Both the position numbers and the translations under genes were made by a program. This document shows, in pieces, positions 1-8,637 of a DNA stretch of 36,406 nt (position 1 is its first letter; every line of letters begins with the position of its first letter). This DNA comes from a bacterium (lineage in GTDB: Bacteria; Cyanobacteriota; Vampirovibrionia; Gastranaerophilales; Gastranaerophilaceae). Location of the stretch: positions 1-36,406 of the forward strand of contig JAKSUQ010000019.1 of assembly GCA_024408855.1 (NCBI GenBank). Direction: 5' to 3'. The notes under the pieces were generated by a model. That model was not told the origin of the DNA. It did no database searches and worked only from the letters and a program-made list of their open reading frames with translations.

Positions 1-188
1 ATGTACAAAGACGGATCGTTCAATAAGTCATTAACTGTGGTATTGATTGTTTTATAAACTTTTAAGATTTTTCCCTTGTCTCTGTTTGGTTGTAATGCGG
101 TAATTTTTGGAGCAATAATTGCTGCTCCAATTGCAACTATTGCAGCTGCAATAAGAACTTCCATAAGAGTAAAACCAAATTTTTTCAT
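1..188 (-). CDS. Type IV prepilin-like protein, N-terminal part (cut by window edge)
   Basis: Translates from an ATG at 188 and runs off the left edge after 62 codons. The start has a class III prepilin signal: MKKFG, then FTLMEVLIAAAIVAIG. That gives a prepilin-peptidase cleavage site between Gly5 and Phe6, Glu at mature position +5, and a hydrophobic helix that would act as membrane anchor and filament core. A Shine-Dalgarno AGGA lies about 8 nt upstream. The product would be a type IV pilin or type II secretion pseudopilin; the C-terminal half that would distinguish them is outside the window. It follows fabF on the same strand with a 50-nt gap, so it may be a separate unit or a read-through neighbour. 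Confidence 0.85.
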   Translation of the reverse strand, partial: MKKFGFTLMEVLIAAAIVAIGAAIIAPKITALQPNRDKGKILKVYKTINTTVNDLLNDPSLY

Positions 189-238
189 ATATAATCCTCG
201 CTTTCCGCTTTATATAGTATTGTTATAAATTATAAATT

Positions 239-1492
239 TTAAACTTCTCTAAAAATAAGTGTTGTGTTATGTCCGCCAAAACCGAAAGAATTTGTTAATG
301 AAATTCGAATTTTTTTATCTCTTGATTTATGCGGAACATAGTCCAAATTTGCAACATCTTCATCCTGATTATCAAGATTAATTGTTGGCGGAACTTTTCC
401 GCAATTAATGGCTTTGACGCAAACTATACTTTCGACTGCTCCGGTTGCACCAAGCATATGACCATGCATGCTCTTTGTGGAACTTACGAGCAAGTTTGGA
501 TTTTGAGTTTTATCTCCAAAAATTTCTGCAATAGCATACGATTCAGCCTTATCTCCTAAGCCTGTACTTGTACCATGCGGATTTATATAATCGACTTCTT
601 GTGGAGTTATGCCTGCATCTTCAATAGCGAGTTGCATTGATTTTACCGCTCCTCTGCCTTCCGGATCGGGAGCAACAATGTCGTACGCATCAGCAGTTTG
701 ACCGTAGCCGATAATTTCTGCATAAATCTTTGCTCCTCTTGCTTTTGCATTTTCGTATTCTTCAAGTATCAAAATCCCTGCGCCTTCACCCATAACAAAA
801 CCGTCCCTGTCTTTATCATAAGGTCTTGAAGCCTTTTGAGGTTCTTCATTGTGTTTTGATAACGCTCTTAATGCTGTAAACGCTCCAATTCCTAATGATG
901 TAACGGTTGCTTCACAACCGCCTGCTACCATTGCATCAGCTTCGCCATGTTGAATTGCTCTGAAAGAATCGCCGATAGAATGTGTACCGGTAGCACAAGC
1001 TGAAACTACAGCCTTATTAATTCCTTTGTAACCGTACTTCATTGAAATTCTGCCTGCTGCCATATCCACAATTAGCATTGGTATTGTAAATGGGGATGCT
1101 TTAACAGGCCCTCTTTCTATCATTTGTAAATGGTTTTTTTCAAATGTATAAAAACCTCCGGCAGCGGCACTAACTATAACTCCTATTCTATAAGGGTCAT
1201 ACCCGGCTTCATTAAGTTTGGCATCTGCAATGGCCTCTTCTGCCGCTACCATTGCAAACTGGGTATATCTATCCATTCTTTTAGATTCTTTTGAGTCAAT
1301 CAAAGTTTCAGGGTTAAAATCACAATCTTTGATTTCACCAGCAATTTTAACTGTTTGATTATCAGTTGGAAATCTTTCAATTAATGATATTCCGCTTTTG
1401 CCGTCAAGGAGTGATTTCCAAAAATTTTCAACACCGATACCACAAGGAGTAACTGCTCCCATTCCTGTTATAACAACTCTTCTCTTTACCAT
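239..1492 (-). CDS. fabF: 3-oxoacyl-[acyl-carrier-protein] synthase II (FabF)
   Basis: Condensing enzyme of type II fatty acid synthesis; it elongates acyl-ACP with malonyl-ACP in the cytoplasm. The 417-residue product starts MVKRRVVITGMGAVTPCG and has the complete Cys-His-His triad: Cys166 in SACATG, His306 in NPHGTST, and His345 in GHMLGATG. The glycine-rich C-terminal NSFGFGGHN motif is present. I chose the ATG at 1492 because it has an AAAGGAAA ribosome-binding site about 7 nt upstream and matches the family N-terminus; a 13-codon upstream extension is open but unlike the family. It lies 79 nt downstream of acpP on the same strand, the classical acpP-fabF pair, and is probably transcribed from the acpP promoter. 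Confidence 0.97.
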   Translation of the reverse strand: MVKRRVVITGMGAVTPCGIGVENFWKSLLDGKSGISLIERFPTDNQTVKIAGEIKDCDFNPETLIDSKESKRMDRYTQFAMVAAEEAIADAKLNEAGYDPYRIGVIVSAAAGGFYTFEKNHLQMIERGPVKASPFTIPMLIVDMAAGRISMKYGYKGINKAVVSACATGTHSIGDSFRAIQHGEADAMVAGGCEATVTSLGIGAFTALRALSKHNEEPQKASRPYDKDRDGFVMGEGAGILILEEYENAKARGAKIYAEIIGYGQTADAYDIVAPDPEGRGAVKSMQLAIEDAGITPQEVDYINPHGTSTGLGDKAESYAIAEIFGDKTQNPNLLVSSTKSMHGHMLGATGAVESIVCVKAINCGKVPPTINLDNQDEDVANLDYVPHKSRDKKIRISLTNSFGFGGHNTTLIFREV

Positions 1493-1571
1493 AAAATTTT
1501 CCTTTGCAATAAATAAGAGGGTGAAAATCATAAAATCAGCACCCTCTTAAAAACCTAACTGTTAAGTTGAA

Positions 1572-1802
1572 CTATGAGTGAGACTCAATGTAGTTAACAG
1601 CATCTTGAACTGTTTGAATTTTTTCAGCTTCTTCATCTGGAATTTCGCAACCGAATTCTTCTTCAAATGCCATAACTAATTCAACTGTATCCAATGAGTC
1701 AGCGCCCAAATCAGCAGTGAAACTTGCTTCCGGAGTAACGAGAGCTTCATCACAGCTTAATTGGTCAACAACAACTTTTTTTACTTTTTCTAATGTACTC
1801 AT
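1572..1802 (-). CDS. acpP: Acyl carrier protein
   Basis: Small acidic carrier (76 residues) that holds growing acyl chains on a phosphopantetheine arm. The attachment site is Ser36 within GADSLDTVE, and the four-helix ACP pattern with many Asp/Glu residues is intact. It starts MSTLEKVKK, after a GAGGAAAAAG ribosome-binding site. It is the first gene of the acpP-fabF unit, with a good promoter about 50 nt upstream. Length and motif match ordinary bacterial AcpP; nothing unusual is seen. Confidence 0.97.
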   Translation of the reverse strand: MSTLEKVKKVVVDQLSCDEALVTPEASFTADLGADSLDTVELVMAFEEEFGCEIPDEEAEKIQTVQDAVNYIESHS

Positions 1803-1848
1803 GTTCTTTTTCCTCTTATTTTACTGTGTAATACACTATTCATAAAAG

Positions 1849-1876
1849 ATTATACTATTTAAAGATAATTTTGCAA
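1849..1876 (-). promoter_or_regulatory. Putative sigma-70-type promoter of acpP-fabF
   Basis: On the minus strand, TTGCAA (1876-1871) and a perfect TATAAT (1854-1849) are separated by 16 nt. Transcription would start near 1842, giving a leader of about 40 nt with the acpP ribosome-binding site. It lies after the terminator of the upstream SLH gene, as expected for an independent unit. Confidence 0.7.
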
Positions 1877-1924
1877 CAAAGTTAAGAAATTGTTACAGTC
1901 TGTTATATTTTGTGCTATAAAAAT

Positions 1925-1961
1925 AAAAAGACTCCGCAAAAACTGCTGCCGGAGTCTTTTT
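1925..1961 (-). terminator. Rho-independent terminator after the SLH protein gene
   Basis: A perfect 12-bp stem (AAAAAGACTCCG at 1925-1936 with its complement at 1950-1961) has a 13-nt loop and is followed on the minus strand by a T-rich run. It begins 23 nt after the stop of the SLH gene and separates it from acpP. Confidence 0.9.
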
Positions 1962-1983
1962 ATTAAGTTTGTTTAGTTTTTAA

Positions 1984-3930
1984 TTATTGTTCATTGCATC
2001 CAAATGCGATAGTTACGTGTTCCTTAGGATTGATTGCAGAAATTTTATAACCTTTTGCATCAACTAAGTAAGCAACTTCATCACCTGTTGTCTGGAATAA
2101 GCCCATAGTGCCTGATAAAGCAGTTCTTGTAAGATCGATAGGTGCTTTAACCGTATCTTTTACAACATCCATAGCACTTCTTCCTGCTGCCGGGAATTGT
2201 CCTTGGAAAGTTTCACCCAATGCAATACCGGTACCTGTTGATACATCTTCTACTGCATTACCCAATGTAGTCAACATTCCGCCTGCTGTTCTACCGACAA
2301 TACCTACCAATGAACCGGCTAATGTGAACGGAGCAGTAACCATTCTGGATATGATATTCGGAGTATTCGACTTGTCAATTTGTGCTGTCAAAATTTGTCT
2401 TGGTAAAGTTGCTTTGCAACCGCAATGTTCAATTTCAGTAAATGCAAGTTTTAAAGCACCTTTTTGACATCCTGACGGTCTTATAACTTCTACGACTTTG
2501 CCGTGAACGTCTGAGCCTGCAGGATATAATTGACCGTTAATTGTTACGTCTTCAAGAGTTTTAGCTGCAAATCTCTGTCCTACATGAGAAGATTTTGCTG
2601 TAACTTGGTCTTTAAATTCAAGTTGAAGTGTAGGAATATTAACGATTTCTTCGTTTTCTACATATGCTTTTTTGTCAACCGGACAAATAGGGCAATTGTT
2701 ATTTGCAGTTACAGGATTTTTGTCAATACCTGCACTTACACGAATATTTTGTAACATTGATGCAACATCACTTCTTGTTGCTTCTTTGAACGGTGAAATT
2801 GTCTTAGGATAAAGTGAATTATTCAAAGCCCCCTTTTCTAAAGCTGTTGCAACAGGAATTTGAGCCCATTCAGGTACTGAACTTCCGTCTGTGTATTGAG
2901 AAAGAATTTCTTGTGCTTTACATTTGTCAAGTTGAGGACAATTTATTCCTTTAGCTAATGCACAAAGAGCTTCTGCTCTTGTTACATTGTGGTTTGGCAT
3001 AAACATTCCGTTCGGATAACCTTTAAGTAAATTTTGATGTACTGCAACTGTAATTGCTGAATTTGCCCAGTGATTCATCGGAACATCGCTGAATAATTTT
3101 TCAGGTGCTGAAGAATACATGTTTTGTTCAAAACCTTTAACCAACATTGTTGCAAATTCTGCTCTGGTTATATTTCTTGATGGTTTGAACATTCTGTCAG
3201 GATAACCGACTACAATGTCATTGGTAGCAAGTTTGTCGATAGGACAAGATGCCCAATAACCGTTTGGAACATCTGCAAACATTTGCAAAGGTGAAGCAGC
3301 GCCGGTCATTTTGTCGAATTGTGATAAATCGAACGGTTCGAGAGTCTTTTTAATTGCTTTTATGGAGTTTGCTGTTCCCATTTGAACAGGGGTTCCCATT
3401 CCGTCTACTCTGTTTTCATCGCGGATTATAGGGATGCCGTTTCTATCCGTAAGACTGTTTAGGCAAGGAATGTTAGAAGCAGCTCCGGTAATATTTCCGT
3501 CAGATGCAACAGTTGTTCCCATTGTGTTAGTACTCAATTTAGCATTATCTCGGGTAATGCTAAAACCCTCGGCTGAATAAACCGAATCCGACTTTGTACC
3601 TACATAATTGTTGTATCCGTAAATTCCGTTAGGATAAGCATATACTTGCTTCATGTTAGCTCTATCCAAATTCTTTGTAGCAGGACAAAGAGAACAGGTT
3701 GGAATTGGGCATGGTTCTGCCGGTGCTACATCACATCCTTTTGGAGCGATATTGTTTTCGCAAGGGCATGCTTCACCTGTAACAACAGGTAATTCATCAA
3801 TTGGGCAAGCAGTTTCCTGAGTAACAACAGGTTGCTGTTCGCATGGGCAAGCCGCTATGGCTGTATTGAATGTGCAGGTTGCCATCCCGATAGCAATTGC
3901 AGCCGCCACTGAAAGTTTTTTAATCGTCAT
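1984..3930 (-). CDS. SLH-domain envelope protein with cysteine-rich N-terminus
   Basis: A 648-residue exported protein. Residues 1-27 are a signal peptide ending AIAA followed by Cys28. The four residues IAAC also fit a lipobox, so it could be a lipoprotein, or be cut by signal peptidase I one residue earlier. Residues 28-82 contain nine cysteines in CPC/CPI-type motifs among prolines. Three S-layer homology domains follow (about 215-268, 278-330, 342-397), each with the aromatic/GYPxxxFxPxxxxTRxE signature in the first two and a weaker third. These domains bind peptidoglycan-linked polymer and tether outer-membrane proteins in cyanobacteria. The C-terminal part (about 425-648) contains a compact beta-rich region around LYPAGSDVHGKVVEV but no recognisable porin barrel signature. 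A strong AAAGGAGG ribosome-binding site (3936-3943) fits high expression. Its exact function is unknown; likely envelope anchoring. Confidence 0.85.
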   Translation of the reverse strand: MTIKKLSVAAAIAIGMATCTFNTAIAACPCEQQPVVTQETACPIDELPVVTGEACPCENNIAPKGCDVAPAEPCPIPTCSLCPATKNLDRANMKQVYAYPNGIYGYNNYVGTKSDSVYSAEGFSITRDNAKLSTNTMGTTVASDGNITGAASNIPCLNSLTDRNGIPIIRDENRVDGMGTPVQMGTANSIKAIKKTLEPFDLSQFDKMTGAASPLQMFADVPNGYWASCPIDKLATNDIVVGYPDRMFKPSRNITRAEFATMLVKGFEQNMYSSAPEKLFSDVPMNHWANSAITVAVHQNLLKGYPNGMFMPNHNVTRAEALCALAKGINCPQLDKCKAQEILSQYTDGSSVPEWAQIPVATALEKGALNNSLYPKTISPFKEATRSDVASMLQNIRVSAGIDKNPVTANNNCPICPVDKKAYVENEEIVNIPTLQLEFKDQVTAKSSHVGQRFAAKTLEDVTINGQLYPAGSDVHGKVVEVIRPSGCQKGALKLAFTEIEHCGCKATLPRQILTAQIDKSNTPNIISRMVTAPFTLAGSLVGIVGRTAGGMLTTLGNAVEDVSTGTGIALGETFQGQFPAAGRSAMDVVKDTVKAPIDLTRTALSGTMGLFQTTGDEVAYLVDAKGYKISAINPKEHVTIAFGCNEQ

Positions 3931-4130
3931 TTGAACCTCCTTTAAATAGGTTAGTTGGCTTACATTATCAATTTAGTTATTTGCACTTCCCGAATTTACT
4001 CAGGAATACTGACTAATAAATTATCATATTTTTATGTTTGAAAAACATTACCGTAAAAGGGAGTCCAACTGGGTAATTAAAAATTTTGTACAAAAAATTT
4101 ATTTGAATAATTGAATGATGAGCAAATTGC
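3931..4130. other. Gene-free leader region of the SLH gene
   Basis: This spacer before the SLH gene holds the AAAGGAGG ribosome-binding site at 3936-3943 and a small imperfect dyad (TTCC...GGAA, about 3990-4010) that may form a leader hairpin. AT-rich -10-like sequences are present, but none has a convincing -35 partner, so I do not name a promoter. Confidence 0.4.
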
Positions 4131-4156
4131 AAAAAAAAAAGGACTTATTTGTCCTT
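4131..4156 (-). terminator. Rho-independent terminator of the large flagellar operon
   Basis: On the minus strand AAGGAC, a 6-nt loop and GTCCTT are followed directly by a run of ten T, about 85 nt after the flgL stop. The stem is short, but the long U tract makes termination likely. Between this site and flgL (4157-4240) I see nothing else. Confidence 0.8.
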
Positions 4157-4240
4157 ATAAATGGTAAGTATATAAAAATTGTAGACTAATTCATTTTATG
4201 TTGTAGGCTTTTCCTATTTGAAAGGTCTCGCATCAATTTT

Positions 4241-5533
4241 TTACAGATAATTTAATAAACTCATTCCCATTGTGGATGCTGCAACTTGCATGCTTGCTTG
4301 ATAAGCGTATTGAGCGTTCATCCATTGAGTTATAGCTTCCGCATAATCAACTGAGGTCATATTAGACAAATATGTTGTTAAATTTTCACTATTTGTTTCC
4401 AATGTTGAAGCTGACATTTCCATGCGATTGTATATTCCACCAAATCTTGTTTGTTCATTCAGGATATTTTGGTGTGAATCTGCAAACATATCCAAAGTTG
4501 CGTTCATTTCTTCATATCCGGCTCTTGCCAAATCATCATCTTCTGCACTATGACCGTCTAAGACTTTTTGGATAGAGTTGCTTAATTTTTTCAAAGCACC
4601 CATGACGCCGGTTGCAACTTCTTCTTCCGAAGTTGTTAAATCGCCTTCATCACCTGTGTATTCTTTACCTTTTACCCAGAAATAATTCCCGTCTTTATCT
4701 TGTGTAACCAAATTCCCGTCGGCATCTTTGATTGTTTTATGCAAGTCTTCCGTATTACCTTGATATAAGGTATCGTCTTCATAGTAGTAATTGCCGTCAT
4801 CTTTTTGAATAACGACTCGGCTGTTATTATCTGTCAGTGTAACTTCTAAATCACTTTCCGAGCCGGTATAAGGTACTTTTGTTGTATAGTAATATTTACC
4901 GTCATCAGCCTGCTCTACTTCGTAGCCGTTCGAATCTCGTGTAATATCTTTTTTTACGTATGTTCCGAATATTTTATCTCCCGGAACATTAATTGTTTCA
5001 AACACTCCGTCAGCGACTTCGGTTTGTCTGATATAATCTGCATTTGTGTATTCTGTGCCGTTGTAGATTATATTCCCGTCATCATCAATTTCATACGGAA
5101 CGGTTTTTGTATTTGCACCGGCAAAAATATAATTGTTATCGTATTCTGTATTTGCCAAATCCACCATGGTCTTAATGGTCTCGTCAATTTCAACTTTTAA
5201 TGCTTGTAATGAGCCGTCCCCATAGGTTTGGTTGTTAGCTTGAACAGCTTTTCCCCAAGCATTTGACAAATAACTCGAAGCTAATGCCATTAAATCATCA
5301 AGAGCATCAAGTTCTGTTGTTGCCATATCCACATTTTGCTGAAAAGTTTCTATTTGACCGAGTTGTCTTCCTGTATTTATAGAATTAACTGCAATAATCG
5401 GGTCATCAATTATGCTTGTGAGTTTTTTACCGGAAGCAAGTTGTGCGGTCAATCTGTCATAATTAAATTGATTCATTCTCATATCAGCTATGAGTTGAGC
5501 ATATTTGTATGCTGTTGAAATTCTTTCTGTCAT
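4241..5533 (-). CDS. flgL: Flagellar hook-filament junction protein FlgL (HAP3)
   Basis: Flagellin-like junction protein between FlgK and the filament, exported by the flagellar type III apparatus. The start at 5533 (MTERISTAYKYAQL) has GGAGG 9 nt upstream, which overlaps the end of flgK; the upstream in-frame extension lies within flgK and is not family-like. The 430-residue product has the conserved coiled-coil ends: the N-terminal ASGKKL...DDP pattern and the C-terminal MSLLNYL. The central surface domain (about 145-305) is enlarged and contains three repeats with an exact 35-residue period: DG-Lys/Asn-Tyr anchors at Gly212, Gly247 and Gly282, and Y(T/Q)G at 222-224, 257-259 and 292-294. 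The stop codon of flgK is only 5 nt away, so translation is probably coupled. It is the last gene of the operon, before the terminator at 4131. Confidence 0.9.
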   Translation of the reverse strand: MTERISTAYKYAQLIADMRMNQFNYDRLTAQLASGKKLTSIIDDPIIAVNSINTGRQLGQIETFQQNVDMATTELDALDDLMALASSYLSNAWGKAVQANNQTYGDGSLQALKVEIDETIKTMVDLANTEYDNNYIFAGANTKTVPYEIDDDGNIIYNGTEYTNADYIRQTEVADGVFETINVPGDKIFGTYVKKDITRDSNGYEVEQADDGKYYYTTKVPYTGSESDLEVTLTDNNSRVVIQKDDGNYYYEDDTLYQGNTEDLHKTIKDADGNLVTQDKDGNYFWVKGKEYTGDEGDLTTSEEEVATGVMGALKKLSNSIQKVLDGHSAEDDDLARAGYEEMNATLDMFADSHQNILNEQTRFGGIYNRMEMSASTLETNSENLTTYLSNMTSVDYAEAITQWMNAQYAYQASMQVAASTMGMSLLNYL

Positions 5534-5538
5534 TGTAC

Positions 5539-7158
5539 TTAACCTCCGAGGCTCATAAGGGTATCCAAACAACTGTTAACAGCGTTGAAAACTTGTGCTG
5601 AAGCGGCATATGCTGTTTGATATTTAACCAAATCAACAAGTTCTTCGTTCAAGTCAACGCTGTTATTCGATTTTATTTGATTTTCTATTGAATCTACTAT
5701 ATCATTTTGGGTGTCCAAAAGATTTTGCATATTACCACCGCCGGCTGCAACTTTGCCAACGATTCCTGAATAGAAATCTTCAAGCGACATTCCGTTGAGT
5801 GCATCAACTTTTTTGTTTCTTGTCCCGAGCATATCTACAACGTTTTGTGCGTTCCCGACTGCTCTTTCATCAAAATTATTCGGGTCATCAAAATAGGCAC
5901 ATGCTATATCCCAGTAGCCATCGTCCGTTAATAATGATGAATTAACCTGAATATTCCCTGCCGTAATTCCTTCTCTTCCGCCGTTGTTATTTACAAATAT
6001 ATAATTTGTCGGATTTGTTTCCATCAATTTTCCTGTATCATCAGGATTAATACAATAAGCTCCGGGTCTTATGTTAAGATCGTTCATAAGATCAGCCAAT
6101 GTTTGAGCTAACTTATCAAGTCCTTCACGAGCAAGACCGACATTCATACCGTCAGCATTCAAATCTCCGGAATGTAATAATCCGCCGAGATTACCTCCGG
6201 TGAATATGCTGTTTGCATTGTCGTATATTACTGTTTCTGAATTTCCGTCTTTTTGTACAATATTAAGAACTGCGGCTTCACGTTTTTTCCCGTCAGCATC
6301 AACCCATTCCTCAGGATAACTTATTGGAGGAACGTGGCTTTCGCAGTATGCTTTTGCGGTTTGAATACTCAATTCACCTGTAACAACTGATCCTTTTACA
6401 AGTGCTGTATCGCCTACATAAAGGGTAACGGAGCCGTTTTGTCTTTCTTCAACGTTGATATCAACATATTCAGCAATTTCGTTAAGAATTTTATCTCTTT
6501 TATCCAAAAGATTATTAGCTGTTAATGTTCCCGTTTGGGTAACTTGTAATGCTTTGTTTACTTCTGCTAATTCTGAAAGTTTGTCATTAAAAGTACCGAT
6601 GTAGCTGTAAATCTTCGAATTTTCAAGTGCTTCTTGAGATTCTCCGTCGCCTAAGGCTTTTTCTGAAAGTTGATCTAATTGTGTATATTTGCTGTTTAAT
6701 GTAGCAGCCATTGTTTTAGCCGTTTCAATGAAATTTATTCTTGCGGTTGAACTTGCAGGGTATTCGTTAAGGTTGTTAAGTGCTTCATAAAATGATGCCA
6801 ATGCAGCATCAATACCCTCGCCGTCCAAATCATCAAATATATCCGCTAAATCGCCTAAATTGTCAAGTTGTTGTTCATATTGTTTCTGAACTGATATTTG
6901 AGAACGATAATAATTATTTAGGTAATCATTATTATATCTCATAATATTGGCAATCATAACTCCGCCGTTTGAACGTACTTGTGCTTCAACATTATTACCG
7001 ATAGTACCTGCAATATTTCTTGTCGCAAGATTAACTTTTTGTTTTGAATACCCCTCAGTATTCATATTTGCGACATTGTGTGAAACGACGCTGATTGCAG
7101 ATTCGTTAACCGATAATGCATTTGATGCAATGTTTAAAGATGAAAACAAGCTGACCAT
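5539..7158 (-). CDS. flgK: Flagellar hook-associated protein 1 (FlgK)
   Basis: First junction protein at the hook tip. The 539-residue product begins MVSLFSSLNIASNALSVNES and has the conserved N-terminal motif for flagellar axial proteins (SHNVANMNTEGYSKQ, residues about 26-40) and the C-terminal EELVDLVKYQTAYAASAQVF heptad region (about 502-521) that builds the coiled-coil core. The middle is the variable FlgK domain. A GAGG ribosome-binding site lies a few bases before the ATG. It sits between flgN (its likely chaperone) and flgL, with 11- and 5-nt gaps, the usual flgN-flgK-flgL order. Confidence 0.95.
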   Translation of the reverse strand: MVSLFSSLNIASNALSVNESAISVVSHNVANMNTEGYSKQKVNLATRNIAGTIGNNVEAQVRSNGGVMIANIMRYNNDYLNNYYRSQISVQKQYEQQLDNLGDLADIFDDLDGEGIDAALASFYEALNNLNEYPASSTARINFIETAKTMAATLNSKYTQLDQLSEKALGDGESQEALENSKIYSYIGTFNDKLSELAEVNKALQVTQTGTLTANNLLDKRDKILNEIAEYVDINVEERQNGSVTLYVGDTALVKGSVVTGELSIQTAKAYCESHVPPISYPEEWVDADGKKREAAVLNIVQKDGNSETVIYDNANSIFTGGNLGGLLHSGDLNADGMNVGLAREGLDKLAQTLADLMNDLNIRPGAYCINPDDTGKLMETNPTNYIFVNNNGGREGITAGNIQVNSSLLTDDGYWDIACAYFDDPNNFDERAVGNAQNVVDMLGTRNKKVDALNGMSLEDFYSGIVGKVAAGGGNMQNLLDTQNDIVDSIENQIKSNNSVDLNEELVDLVKYQTAYAASAQVFNAVNSCLDTLMSLGG

Positions 7159-7169
7159 TTTTTACCTCA

Positions 7170-7667
7170 TTATATTTCTTCGTTCACGGTCCACATGTCT
7201 AAGTCATGCGTATCCGCTTTACCTGTATCATTGTAATTACTTCCTTGTGGAGCAAAAGCATCGACAATGGTTTCCAACATCTTGTTAGTCATGACGATGC
7301 CATGTTTTAGTAATTCCACATTTTGATTATTTAGTAACACTAATTCCTCAGAAAGTTTACAAATCTTTACTTTTCTTTTCTCAAGTTCGTCTTTGTAGGC
7401 TTCATATTTTTCACTTAGATATTCTGTATATTGAGTCATAGTAAGGTCTTTGCCAAATTCTTCAATAGTAAGTTGTTTTCTTACATCATTAATTTTTTCT
7501 ATGACATTTCCTTGAGAAATAATTCTGTTATCAACTTCGCCGATATCTCCGGCTTTTGATTTCTTCAACAACTCTTTTTTTTCTTCAAATAGTTGTTTTA
7601 AACCTTCGTAAGCCTTGATTTCTTTGTCAATGATTTCGATTATATTTTGTATCTTGAATTTATCCAT
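7170..7667 (-). CDS. flgN: FlgN-like flagellar export chaperone
   Basis: A 165-residue, highly charged, almost wholly alpha-helical coiled-coil protein without signal peptide or membrane segment. It sits immediately upstream of flgK and flgL. FlgN family members are cytoplasmic chaperones that keep FlgK and FlgL soluble and hand them to the export gate. The pattern of an N-terminal long helix (residues 4-36), a loop, and further helices to about residue 135 fits the family, and the C-terminal tail is unstructured. The assignment rests on architecture and position more than on a strong sequence motif. Confidence 0.75.
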   Translation of the reverse strand: MDKFKIQNIIEIIDKEIKAYEGLKQLFEEKKELLKKSKAGDIGEVDNRIISQGNVIEKINDVRKQLTIEEFGKDLTMTQYTEYLSEKYEAYKDELEKRKVKICKLSEELVLLNNQNVELLKHGIVMTNKMLETIVDAFAPQGSNYNDTGKADTHDLDMWTVNEEI

Positions 7668-7686
7668 AACTTTAACCTTTTATATA

Positions 7687-8295
7687 TTAGAATAAATATC
7701 TTATAACTCTGTTGAAGATGCCTTCGTTTTGGCTTCTTGATATTGCGCCTCTGCCCGAGAGTGCAAATTGTAAGTTAGAAACTCGGTATGAGTAGATTTC
7801 TCCGTCGACGTTAAGCCATCTTGGGTCAACAACACCGGTAATTATGAAATCCATTCTTTCGTTACCGTTAACAATAGTTTTTTTACCTTGTACGGCTAAG
7901 TTTCCGTTAGGTAGCTGCTGAACTACTTGGACGGCAATTTTATCGCCGATTGATAACGCTCTTGATCCGGCTGCTGAATTTGATACTTCATTTGAACCGC
8001 CATACCCGTTAGAATCTTTGACTGACAGATGTAACCATTTATTAATGTAAGAAGTGAAAGTATCCTCTGTATTAGATGACTTTTCGGATGAATATGAAAG
8101 ATTATCACTTACGGCAACAGATTCGCTCATAATAATTGAAACAAGATCCCCGATTTGTCTTGCTTGTACACCGCTAAACAGAGAATGTGGCACTCCTGCG
8201 TAGTTTTGAGTTGCTCCTAAGGTGAAAAGCGATTCCGCATTTGCACCAATTGTTGTGAAAGCAAGTATTGCTATAATTGTTAATATTTTCTTCAT
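7687..8295 (-). CDS. flgH: Flagellar L-ring protein FlgH
   Basis: Outer-membrane bushing of the flagellar basal body. The 202-residue product has a signal peptide (MKKILTIIAILAFTTIGANA) and the FlgH core: ARQIGDLVSIIMSESVAVS (about 45-63), the PNGNLAVQGKK segment and VVDPRWLN...YSYRVSNLQ. FlgH is normally a lipoprotein, but here no Cys follows the signal sequence; the mature protein would begin ESLFTLG. The ring must therefore be held without the usual N-terminal lipid. A GGAGAGG ribosome-binding site precedes the ATG. It lies between the flgM-like gene and flgN. An L-ring implies an outer membrane. Confidence 0.93.
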   Translation of the reverse strand: MKKILTIIAILAFTTIGANAESLFTLGATQNYAGVPHSLFSGVQARQIGDLVSIIMSESVAVSDNLSYSSEKSSNTEDTFTSYINKWLHLSVKDSNGYGGSNEVSNSAAGSRALSIGDKIAVQVVQQLPNGNLAVQGKKTIVNGNERMDFIITGVVDPRWLNVDGEIYSYRVSNLQFALSGRGAISRSQNEGIFNRVIRYLF

Positions 8296-8325
8296 CTTAC
8301 CTCTCCAAATCAGATAACGTTGTAT

Positions 8326-8610
8326 TTAACACAAATATTCCGCTATTACGCTTCTACCGTACATTAATCCGTATTTAATTTCTTCGTCGGTTATATCGTA
8401 TTCTCCGACATATTCTGCACATTTTCTTATGTCGTTTACGTCAACTCTTTCCAACAGACCTTTTGGAGCCGTTTTTTCAACGGAGGCTTCAGCTTCATTA
8501 ACAGAATTTATGTTTTTTGAGCTTGGTCTTGTTACCTTGGCACCGTTTTTTAGCGCATTAACTGCTGAAAATCTTTGAACGTTATTATTTTGACCTATTG
8601 TTGAAAGCAT
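8326..8610 (-). CDS. Small flagellar-operon protein, possibly FlgM-like anti-sigma factor
   Basis: A 94-residue protein without signal peptide. The N-terminal half is Ser/Asn/Lys-rich and probably disordered. The C-terminal half (about 52-94) is predicted helical, with RVDVNDIRKCAEY and GEYDITDEEIKYGL. This resembles the FlgM C-terminal pattern (V-D-x3-I ... G-x-Y-x-[IV]-x3-x-I), which binds the flagellar sigma factor FliA, and FlgM is often encoded beside flgN. The similarity is weak, and the tail MYGRSVIAEYLC is extra. GAGG lies about 10 nt upstream of the ATG. If it is not FlgM, it is an unrecognised flagellar protein between flgJ and flgH. Confidence 0.5.
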   Translation of the reverse strand: MLSTIGQNNNVQRFSAVNALKNGAKVTRPSSKNINSVNEAEASVEKTAPKGLLERVDVNDIRKCAEYVGEYDITDEEIKYGLMYGRSVIAEYLC

Positions 8611-8637
8611 TCTATTAAATCCTCATGTACTTGTATA

